Assembly (NCBI RefSeq): GCF_029991245.1
Contig: NZ_JAIVFO010000014.1
Coordinates: forward strand, 1-49,079
Direction: 5' to 3'
DNA from: Xanthobacter autotrophicus
Lineage (GTDB): Bacteria; Pseudomonadota; Alphaproteobacteria; Rhizobiales; Xanthobacteraceae
DNA length: 49,079 bases
Shown: positions 41,277 to 49,079 of the stretch, piece after piece
How positions within the stretch are numbered: position 1 is the stretch's first letter
How the letters are laid out: every line of letters begins with the position of its first letter
Position numbers and translations under genes: made by a program
Notes under the pieces: model-generated
Told to the model about the DNA's origin: nothing
The model's input: only the letters and a program-made list of their open reading frames with translations
The model's database searches: none

Positions 41277-41316
41277 AAGACCCGCCGGGGCGCTGCCGCG
41301 GCGGGTCTTGTTGTTC
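41277..41316. terminator. Bidirectional terminator between mfd and a Gly-rich protein gene
   Basis: AAGACCCGCC (41277-41286) pairs with GGCGGGTCTT (41300-41309) across a 13-base loop. TTGTTGTT follows on the plus strand and TTTTC on the minus strand, serving the two convergent genes. Confidence 0.85.
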
Positions 41317-41348
41317 TGTGGCTCCGGCTGTGCCGGGAAGCGTTCGGC

Positions 41349-41687
41349 CTACTTGACGCCGAGCACGCCGCCGACGGCGCCGCCCACCGCGCCCACCGTG
41401 CCGCCCACCACGGCGCCCACGGGGCCGGCCGCTTTCTCGCCGGCGCGGGCACCTTCCTTGGCGCCTTCGCCGGTGCCCTTCACGCCGCCGGCCACGCCAC
41501 CGGTGACGGCGCCGCCGACGCCACCCACCGTGCCGCCCACGGCGGTGCCCACCGGCCCGGCCGCCTTGTCGCCCACTTCGGCACCCTTGTTGGCGCCCTG
41601 CTCGGCGCCCTTGACCACGCCCTGCGCGAATACGGCGGTGGAGCCCAGCGCCAGAACGAGGGCTGCCGCGACAATGGTCGTCTTCAT
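41349..41687 (-). CDS. Exported Gly/Ala-rich protein with an internal duplication
   Basis: A 112-residue protein with a signal peptide (VAAALVLALGSTAVFAQ). The mature part consists of two copies of a 33-36 residue unit: GDKAAGPVGTAVGGTVGGVG... and GEKAAGPVGAVVGGTVGAVG..., joined by KGTGEGAKEGARA. Such GxxxG-rich stretches resemble glycine-zipper segments that can associate with membranes. It converges on mfd and shares a terminator with it. AGGATC precedes the ATG. Confidence 0.8.
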   Translation of the reverse strand: MKTTIVAAALVLALGSTAVFAQGVVKGAEQGANKGAEVGDKAAGPVGTAVGGTVGGVGGAVTGGVAGGVKGTGEGAKEGARAGEKAAGPVGAVVGGTVGAVGGAVGGVLGVK

Positions 41688-41884
41688 GACTGATCCTTTC
41701 GTGCTCGACACTTCCCGATGGCCGGACGGACAGGCCGTCCCGGCCGGGCGCGCGACCTTACGGGGCGTTTTGGTCTGCTCTCCCTGCCCAACCATAGCGT
41801 GCCCGAGGGGCACCCGCCATGGTGTCAGGGGAGGGATCAGCGGGAGTTGAAGGGACGGGATCGGCACCGCTGGGCGAAGCCTGG

Positions 41885-41921
41885 TGCGCAAAAAGAAACG
41901 GCCGGGCACAAGGCCCGGCCG
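41885..41921 (-). terminator. Rho-independent terminator of groESL
   Basis: CGGCCGGGC (41899-41907) and GCCCGGCCG (41913-41921) form a 9-bp stem with a 5-base loop. On the minus strand GTTTCTTTTTG follows. It lies about 190 bp beyond the groEL stop because two repeat units intervene. Confidence 0.88.
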
Positions 41922-41940
41922 AACTCACTCAAGTTGCTTC

Positions 41941-43795
<1,855 letters not shown>

Positions 43796-43809
43796 TCAGC
43801 CGGGCTGAC

Positions 43810-44124
43810 TCAGGCGGCCTTCTGGGCGTTGGCCGAAGTCTCGAGCACGCCGAGGATGTCGCTCTCCTTCATGATCAGGAGATCCTGGCCGTCGATCTTC
43901 ACCTCGGTGCCCGACCACTTGCCGAACAGCACCAGGTCGCCGGCCTTCACGTCGAGGGCGACGAGCTCGCCCTTCTCGTTGCGGGCGCCCGGGCCCACGG
44001 CGATGACTTCGCCCTGCTGGGGCTTTTCCTTGACGCTGTCGGGAATGATGATGCCGCCGGCAGTCTTCTGCTCGGCTTCGATGCGCTTCACAACCACGCG
44101 GTCGTGCAGAGGACGGAAACCCAT
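43810..44124 (-). CDS. groES: Co-chaperonin GroES
   Basis: A 104-residue co-chaperonin with [19 protein letters not shown] at the start, the mobile loop [19 protein letters not shown], and [26 protein letters not shown] seven bases upstream supports the ATG at 44124. It heads the groESL operon; a CIRCE element lies about 110 bp upstream. Confidence 0.97.
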   Translation of the reverse strand: MGFRPLHDRVVVKRIEAEQKTAGGIIIPDSVKEKPQQGEVIAVGPGARNEKGELVALDVKAGDLVLFGKWSGTEVKIDGQDLLIMKESDILGVLETSANAQKAA

Positions 44125-44234
44125 CGGGAAACCTCCGGTTCGATGCTTCAATTCAAGGCGCCGGGCCTAGAGCACCCGGCCCGACCGCGATCTAAGACCG
44201 CGGTTTTCGTCCCGCAAGGGGGTGCGGAAAAAAT

Positions 44235-44261
44235 TTAGCACTCGTGGGAGCGGAGTGCTAG
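44235..44261. promoter_or_regulatory. CIRCE operator (HrcA binding site) of groESL
   Basis: TTAGCACTC, nine bases, GAGTGCTAG: eight of nine positions of the inverted repeat are perfect and the sequence matches the CIRCE consensus. It implies repression by HrcA, whose own folding needs GroE, giving feedback heat-shock control. No hrcA gene is in the window. Confidence 0.95.
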
Positions 44262-44509
44262 CAGGGCCGAAATACGAATGAAATCAAGGCTGCGGGAGCG
44301 CCCCGCCTGATTTCTGTGCGCCCACCCCTTCATCAGGGTGGCTGTCAGCAGTCCTGGCTTGAGGCTGCTAGACCATTGTTTTCGCAGACAGAAACCAATC
44401 TTTAGCCTTGGTCGTTGGAAACTTTGGAGCCGACAATGCAATTGTCTGGTCCCGACGGTCTCCACGCCGGCCGTGAGACGTCCGGGACAGGGATATGGAG
44501 GTGTGCCCC

Positions 44510-44797
44510 ATGGTGTCCCATCCGTCCAAGGTGTCGCGTGATTTCGTCCTGCAGATGGAGGGCTACGGCCTCGCCACGGCCGAGATCCTCTACCGGATGC
44601 CCGACCATCCCGCCCTTCTTCAGACCTATCTCTGGCAGGAATACGACCTCTGCCCGCGGTTTCCCGAACTCAACAAGTTCCTCGATTTCTGGCAACGGGA
44701 GATCGAGGGGCAGCTCCATTCGGTGCGGGTGGCCCATAGCGGGCTCATCAAGCCGGCGGAGCTGCGGACCGTGGACGGGATGTTCCTGTTGAACTGA
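44510..44797 (+). CDS. usg: Usg family protein
   Basis: A 95-residue protein with the full Usg pattern: SRDFVLQMEGYGLATAEILYRMPDHP, LLQTYLWQEYDLCPRFPELNKFLDFW and REIEGQLHSVRVAHSGLIKP. Function is unknown; the family is restricted mainly to alphaproteobacteria. GGAGG at a correct distance favours the ATG at 44510 over one five codons earlier. It is divergent from groESL. Confidence 0.9.
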   Translation: MVSHPSKVSRDFVLQMEGYGLATAEILYRMPDHPALLQTYLWQEYDLCPRFPELNKFLDFWQREIEGQLHSVRVAHSGLIKPAELRTVDGMFLLN

Positions 44798-44913
44798 TCG
44801 GCCCGGAGCCGACGGCTGTCGCAACCGGATAACACCCGGCGGGCGACGCGCGTCCTAACCTGCCCCTTCAACGCCGGCCGCGTTCGCGCTCCGGCGCAAC
44901 AGGGGAGAAGGCC

Positions 44914-45495
44914 ATGGCGGGCAAGCGCATTTTGATGATCGTCGGCGATTTCGGCGAGGATTACGAGATCATGGTGCCCTACCAGGCGCTGCTGGCGGTG
45001 GGGCACACGGTGCATGGCGTCTGCCCCGGCAAGAAGGCCGGCGACAAGATCGCCACCGCCATCCACGATTTCGAGGGCCACCAGACTTATACGGAAAAGC
45101 CCGGCCACCTCTTCGCCCTCAACGCCACCTTCGCCGAGGTGGATGTTGCCAGCTACGACGCCCTGCTGGTTCCCGGCGGCCGCGCGCCGGAATATCTGCG
45201 GCTCTATCCCGAGGTGATCGCCGCGGTCCGGCATTTCTTCGACGCCGGCAAGCCGGTGGCGGCCATCTGCCACGGCGCGCAGATGCTGGCGGCCGCCGGC
45301 GTCCTCAAGGGCCGCACCTGCTCGGCCTATCCCGCCTGCCGCCCGGAAGTGGAGCTTGGCGGCGGCACCTATGCCGACATTCCCGTGGATGCGGCCGTCA
45401 CCGAGGGCAACCTCGTGAGCGCCCCCGCCTGGCCGGCGCATCCGGCCTTTGTTGCGCAGTTCCTTACCCTATTGGGAACATCCATCTCGCTTTGA
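44914..45495 (+). CDS. DJ-1/PfpI family protein
   Basis: A 193-residue class-I-amidotransferase-fold protein. The nucleophile Cys119 sits in the sharp elbow AAICHGAQ, followed by His120. Glu15 (GDFGEDYE) is the usual acid partner. [16 protein letters not shown] is the family signature. Such proteins act as glyoxalases, deglycase-like or stress chaperones, or peptidases; the activity here is undetermined. A ribosome site GGGGAGAAGG precedes the ATG. Confidence 0.9.
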   Translation: MAGKRILMIVGDFGEDYEIMVPYQALLAVGHTVHGVCPGKKAGDKIATAIHDFEGHQTYTEKPGHLFALNATFAEVDVASYDALLVPGGRAPEYLRLYPEVIAAVRHFFDAGKPVAAICHGAQMLAAAGVLKGRTCSAYPACRPEVELGGGTYADIPVDAAVTEGNLVSAPAWPAHPAFVAQFLTLLGTSISL

Positions 45496-45533
45496 GCTGC
45501 CCGTCGGGTTATGGATGGGGCAGGGCGGCGATA

Positions 45534-45569
45534 CGGCATGCGCGCACCGCGGGGGTTGCGCGCATGCCG
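45534..45569. other. Perfect 12-bp inverted repeat after the DJ-1/PfpI gene
   Basis: CGGCATGCGCGC (45534-45545) pairs exactly with GCGCGCATGCCG (45558-45569) with a 12-base loop; GGGCGG and CCGCCC extend the stem past a small bulge. No T-run follows. It may end the transcript by a factor-dependent route or stabilise it. Confidence 0.6.
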
Positions 45570-45585
45570 GCCGCCCGGTCGATCT

Positions 45586-45693
45586 CATGCCATCGGCCTT
45601 TCGTCGTTGACCGATGCCGGGTGGGTACGCTCAAGTGCCGCGTGGGCTTGACCAAAGCTCGTGAGGCAAGCTCATGAGCCTTGGTTTCAAGGT
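45586..45693. repeat. 107-bp dispersed repeat, copy 2
   Basis: Shares an ordered set of blocks with 31924-32030. Its 3' part is a hairpin in which GCTCGTGAG pairs with CTCATGAGC (one G-T pair) around GCAAG. It lies in the gap before the RHH gene; its 3' end is 24 bp before that start codon. Confidence 0.6.
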
Positions 45694-45717
45694 GCAGGCG
45701 AGCGGGAGGAACATCCC

Positions 45718-46089
45718 ATGTGCCGTTTGTTCAGCGAGGCCGATGCCGCCCTGTGGGTCCAGGAGACCCGGGCGCTGCGCCTGAATGGCTTCAGCACCAG
45801 CGTGCGGCTCGAAGCCTTCTTCTGGAACGTGATCGAGGATATCGCCGCCCGTGACGGCCTCTCCGTGAACCGGCTTTTGTCGCGGCTCTACGACGAGAAG
45901 GCGCAGGCCGGCCGGGACATCGACAATTTCACCTCTTTCCTGCGGGTGTGCTGCGGGCGCTATCTGGCGCTGCGGGCCCAGGGCCTCGTGCCCGAGGCGG
46001 GAGCGCTGGCGGTGCTCGATGTCGATCGCATCCTCCACGCCGAGCGCGACACGCCCCTCCTCGCCCGCCGGCCATCGTCGGCGGCCTGA
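45718..46089 (+). CDS. Ribbon-helix-helix domain protein
   Basis: A 123-residue protein. The segment RLNGFSTSVRLEAFFWNVIEDIAARDGLSVNRLLSRLYDE matches the RHH_4 domain: a short strand, then two helices, as in a family of small alphaproteobacterial DNA-binding proteins. GGGAGGA precedes the ATG. The tail of about 45 residues is Ala/Leu/Arg-rich. Likely a transcriptional regulator, target unknown. Confidence 0.82.
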   Translation: MCRLFSEADAALWVQETRALRLNGFSTSVRLEAFFWNVIEDIAARDGLSVNRLLSRLYDEKAQAGRDIDNFTSFLRVCCGRYLALRAQGLVPEAGALAVLDVDRILHAERDTPLLARRPSSAA

Positions 46090-46168
46090 GGGAAAGCGGG
46101 GGTCGGCATCATGGTGTGGATGCGGCCAAGGCTCGAGGACCCTACGCCCTGACAGCGCCGTTTTCGCG

Positions 46169-46822
46169 ATGCTAAGAGTTAAGGTGACCCGTGGAAACGA
46201 GGTTGGAAACGAGGTCCCGTTGGATCACCGCACGCCCCGAACGTCCGAATTGCTCGCCGCCGTCCTCGCCGCCCAGGAAGAGGACAAGGTGGCCATTGGC
46301 GACCTGGTGAACGCCTTGCGCAACCGCGCCTTCGGCATTCTCTTCCTCATCTTCGGCATTCCCAACTGCATCCCCATGCCGCCCGGAATCCCGGTGATCT
46401 GCGGCATCATCCTCGGCCTCATCGGCCTGCAGATGGCCTTGGGCCGGCAGGAATTGTGGCTGCCGGAGACCATCGCCAGGCGCACCTTTTCGCGGGCCAT
46501 GCTGGAGAGCATCGTCACCCGCTCGCGGCCCTGGATCGAGCGCTTCGAAAAGCTCTCCCGCCCGCGCCTGGAGCAGTTCGCCGGCCCCACCGCCCGCCGC
46601 TTGGTGGGGGCGACGGTGGTGCTGCTGGGCTTCATCCTGCTTTTGCCCATCCCCTTCCTCGGCAATCTGCCGCCGGGCTTCGCCGTGTGCATCTTCGGCC
46701 TTGGGCTGGTGGAGCGGGACGGCCTCGTGATCCTCGCCGGCTTCGGCGCGACGGTGCTGGGGCTGCTGATCACCGCCGCCATGAGCTGGGCCATCTACCA
46801 GGGCGCGGTCGCCATCTTCTGA
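46169..46822 (+). CDS. ExoD-family membrane protein
   Basis: About 217 residues with four to five membrane helices. The ExoD pattern is clear: FGILFLIFGIPNCIPMPPGIPVICGI, LGRQELWLPETIARR and LLLPIPFLGNLPPGFAVCIFGLGLVERDG. ExoD of Sinorhizobium affects exopolysaccharide production and alkali tolerance. The start is uncertain: ATG 46169 is followed by a 12-bp tandem repeat (46192-46215) that inserts an extra GNEV, and a TTG at 46219 could also serve. Confidence 0.85.
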   Translation: MLRVKVTRGNEVGNEVPLDHRTPRTSELLAAVLAAQEEDKVAIGDLVNALRNRAFGILFLIFGIPNCIPMPPGIPVICGIILGLIGLQMALGRQELWLPETIARRTFSRAMLESIVTRSRPWIERFEKLSRPRLEQFAGPTARRLVGATVVLLGFILLLPIPFLGNLPPGFAVCIFGLGLVERDGLVILAGFGATVLGLLITAAMSWAIYQGAVAIF

Positions 46823-46876
46823 CCCCGCCGCGATCCCTGTTCCGATTCCAGCCATTCGAGCCAGCAGCCCTCAAAC

Positions 46877-47965
46877 ATGCGCGTTGACGCCTTCGACTTC
46901 GACCTCCCGGAGGAGCATATCGCCTTGCGCCCGGCCGAACCGCGCGATGCCGCGCGGATGCTGGTGGTGCGTCCGGGCGGGACGCCGGAATTGTCCGACC
47001 TGCGGGTCGCAGACCTGCCCGGTTTCATCACCTCCAACGATGCCTTGGTGGTGAACGACACCCGCGTCATCCCCGCAGCCCTTGAAGGCGTGCGCGAGCG
47101 CGACGGCGGCGCGGCGGTGCGGATCGAGGCCAACCTCATCAAGCGGCTGGACGCCTCGCGCTGGCAGGCCTTCGCCAAGCCGGGCAAGCGCCTGCGGTTG
47201 GGCGATCGTGTGCGCTTCGGCGGGGAGGGGAGGGCCTGCCTGCTCGGCGCCCTCGATGCGGAGATCGCGGCCAAGGAGGAGGACGGCTCGGTGGTCCTCG
47301 CCTTCGATCTTGCGGGCGCGGCGCTGGACGAGGCGGTGACGGCGGTGGGGCACATGCCCATCCCGCCCTATATCGCCGCCCGCCGCGCCGAGGACGACCG
47401 CGACCGCGCCGACTACCAGACCCTGTTCGCCCGCGTCTCCGGCTCGGTGGCCGCGCCCACGGCGAGCCTGCATTTTACCCCCGAGCTTCTGGCCCGCATC
47501 GCCGCCACCGGGGCCGGGATGCACATGGTGACGCTGCATGTGGGGGCGGGTACCTTCCTGCCGGTGAAGGCGGAGGACACCACCGGCCATCGCATGCACG
47601 CCGAATGGGGCGCGGTGAGCGCGGAGACAGCCGCCGCCCTCAACGCCGTGAAGGCCGCGGGCGGGCGCATCTTCACCGTGGGCTCCACCTCCACCCGCCT
47701 CATCGAGAGCGCCACGGGGGAAGACGGCCTCATCCGCCCCTTCGTGGGGGAGACGGACATCTTCATCACCCCCGGTTACCGCTTCCGCGCGGTGAACGGC
47801 ATGCTCACCAACTTCCACCTGCCGCGCTCGACGCTGGTGATGCTGGTGGCCGCCTTCGTGGGGCACGAGGCGCAGAAGCGCGCTTATGCCCATGCCATCG
47901 CGAACGGCTACCGCTTCTATTCCTATGGCGATGCGTGCCTGCTTCTGCCAGAAGGCGGGCCATGA
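46877..47965 (+). CDS. queA: tRNA preQ1(34) S-adenosylmethionine ribosyltransferase-isomerase QueA
   Basis: A 362-residue enzyme that transfers and isomerises the ribosyl part of SAM onto preQ1 in tRNA to form epoxyqueuosine. It begins [24 protein letters not shown] as usual. [57 protein letters not shown] and [17 protein letters not shown] are the core family motifs. Its stop overlaps the tgt start by four bases (ATGA), so the two queuosine genes are coupled. Confidence 0.96.
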   Translation: MRVDAFDFDLPEEHIALRPAEPRDAARMLVVRPGGTPELSDLRVADLPGFITSNDALVVNDTRVIPAALEGVRERDGGAAVRIEANLIKRLDASRWQAFAKPGKRLRLGDRVRFGGEGRACLLGALDAEIAAKEEDGSVVLAFDLAGAALDEAVTAVGHMPIPPYIAARRAEDDRDRADYQTLFARVSGSVAAPTASLHFTPELLARIAATGAGMHMVTLHVGAGTFLPVKAEDTTGHRMHAEWGAVSAETAAALNAVKAAGGRIFTVGSTSTRLIESATGEDGLIRPFVGETDIFITPGYRFRAVNGMLTNFHLPRSTLVMLVAAFVGHEAQKRAYAHAIANGYRFYSYGDACLLLPEGGP

Positions 47966-49079
47966 CGTGCCCTCAGCCTCTCGCCGACACCTTCTCCTTC
48001 ACTCTCTCCGCCACCGACGGCGCCGCCCGCACCGGCTTCGTCTCGACGCCGCGCGGTGCCATCCGCACGCCGGCCTTCATGCCGGTGGGCACGGCGGCCA
48101 CGGTGAAGGGGCTCTATTTCGACCAGGTGCGGCAGACCGGCGCCGACATCGTGCTCGCCAACACCTACCACCTCATGCTGCGCCCCGGCGCGGAGCGCAT
48201 CGCCAGGCTTGGCGGGCTGCACACTTTCATGGGCTGGGACGGGCCGATCCTCACCGATTCCGGCGGCTTCCAGGTGATGAGCCTGTCGAGCCTGCGCAAG
48301 ATGAGCGAGCAGGGCGTCACCTTCCGCTCCCATGTGGACGGCGCCTATTTCGAGATGAGCCCCGAGCGCTCGGTGGAGATCCAGGGCCTGCTCGGCGCCG
48401 ACATCCAGATGCAGCTCGATGAATGCGTGCGCCTGCCCTGCACGGATGACGAGGCCGCCCGCGCCATGCGCCTCTCTTTGCGCTGGGCCGAGCGCTCGAA
48501 GCGCGCATTCGAGGCGCAGCCGAAGGGCCGGGCCCTGTTCGGCATCGTGCAGGGCGGGGCGGTGCCGGCGCTGCGGGTGGAATCGGCCCGCGCGCTGGCG
48601 GACATGGATTTCCCCGGCTATTCCATCGGTGGCCTTGCGGTGGGTGAGCCGCAGGAGGTCATGCTGGCCATGATCGAGACGGTGGAGCCGCATTTGCCGG
48701 CGCTGAAGCCGCGCTACCTGATGGGCGTGGGCACGCCGGACGACCTTCTGGAATCGGTGGCGCGCGGCATCGACATGTTCGATTGCGTGATGCCCACCCG
48801 CTCGGGCCGGCACGCTTTGGCCTTCACCCGCTTCGGCCGCATCAATCTGAAGAATGCCCGCCACGCTGACGACGCCCGTCCGCTGGACGAGGAAAGCGAC
48901 TGCCCGGCCCTCCGCGATTATTCCCGCGCCTATCTCCACCACCTGGTGCGCTGCGAGGAGATGCTGGGCTCCATGCTGCTCACCTGGGCCAATGTCCATT
49001 ATTACGAGCAGCTCATGGCCGGTGCCCGCGCTGCCATCGCCGAGGGGCGGTATGGGGATTATGTGGCAGGGGTAAAGGA
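47962..49079 (+). CDS. tgt: tRNA-guanine transglycosylase Tgt (3' end outside window), zinc ligands not conserved
   Basis: The first 372 residues of the enzyme that exchanges guanine-34 for preQ1 in GUN-anticodon tRNAs. Substrate and catalytic motifs are normal: [12 protein letters not shown] near 98, GIVQGG and GGLAVGEP, and [17 protein letters not shown] near 273 with the nucleophilic Asp. In the zinc region the canonical CxCxxC reads S312-D-C314-P-A-L317, and the usual distal His corresponds to Ala343 (TWANVHYY). Three of four zinc ligands thus appear missing. Other Rhizobiales may share this, from memory only. The last few codons are cut off. Confidence 0.93.
   Translation, partial: MTCPQPLADTFSFTLSATDGAARTGFVSTPRGAIRTPAFMPVGTAATVKGLYFDQVRQTGADIVLANTYHLMLRPGAERIARLGGLHTFMGWDGPILTDSGGFQVMSLSSLRKMSEQGVTFRSHVDGAYFEMSPERSVEIQGLLGADIQMQLDECVRLPCTDDEAARAMRLSLRWAERSKRAFEAQPKGRALFGIVQGGAVPALRVESARALADMDFPGYSIGGLAVGEPQEVMLAMIETVEPHLPALKPRYLMGVGTPDDLLESVARGIDMFDCVMPTRSGRHALAFTRFGRINLKNARHADDARPLDEESDCPALRDYSRAYLHHLVRCEEMLGSMLLTWANVHYYEQLMAGARAAIAEGRYGDYVAGVK

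Overview
This window is high-GC (around two thirds G+C by eye), densely coding DNA from an alphaproteobacterium, most likely a Rhizobiales member of the Xanthobacteraceae (Xanthobacter, Azorhizobium or a relative). The evidence is indirect. There are alphaproteobacterial linkages (sdhE-mfd, queA-tgt), SigF/NrsF (DUF1109) sigma/anti-sigma pairs, a CIRCE-controlled groESL operon, and a haloacid dehalogenase that closely resembles DhlB of Xanthobacter autotrophicus as I remember it. I see no rRNA, tRNA, CRISPR array or intact mobile element. The first gene (SPOR protein) and the last gene (tgt) run off the window.

Layout: 1-3.4 kb holds a SPOR protein tail, a DUF815 ATPase, a secreted protein and a TauE/SafE permease. 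At 3.5-5.1 kb dusA is followed by the scar of a lost island (an integrase N-terminus beside the start of dusA) and an MFS remnant. The 5.1-10.4 kb stretch contains two separate SigF/NrsF modules, a CGNR regulator divergent from an alpha/beta hydrolase, a truncated second hydrolase, and a small secreted protein behind a SigF-like promoter. Next come a large GT-C-like membrane protein, a sulfite-oxidase-family molybdoenzyme with its cytochrome b partner, and a PRC-barrel protein (10.5-14.7 kb).

The most intriguing block is 14.7-19.5 kb. Five minus-strand genes run in series: a TIGR04282-type transferase, a radical SAM/SPASM enzyme, a family 2 glycosyltransferase, a nucleoside phosphorylase and a methylthioribose-kinase-like enzyme. 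Their order suggests a SAM-derived nucleoside or sugar pathway that I cannot name. At 19.6-31.2 kb lie oxidoreductases, two LysR regulators, a metallophosphoesterase/cupredoxin/ECF sigma/anti-sigma module, a TetR-dehalogenase pair, divergent glutathione transferases and a tautomerase. At 31.2-31.9 kb there is decayed DNA with an IS110-type remnant. At 32-37 kb are a lipoprotein hydrolase with a probable terminal frameshift, an aldo/keto reductase, an AhpD-like protein, an aspartic protease, DUF1289 and cobS. The last part is housekeeping: sdhE, mfd, groESL, usg, a DJ-1/PfpI protein, an RHH protein, an ExoD-like protein, queA and tgt.

Non-coding structure is unusually informative. A roughly 45-bp palindromic repeat occurs five times, always at or within about 25 bp of a stop codon and always in the same orientation relative to the gene it follows. 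A second repeat of about 107 bp occurs twice. A 92-bp unit carrying the last codons and stop of groEL is tandemly duplicated. Several gene scars (integrase/MFS, LysR/azoreductase, truncated hydrolase, IS110) show repeated gain and erosion.
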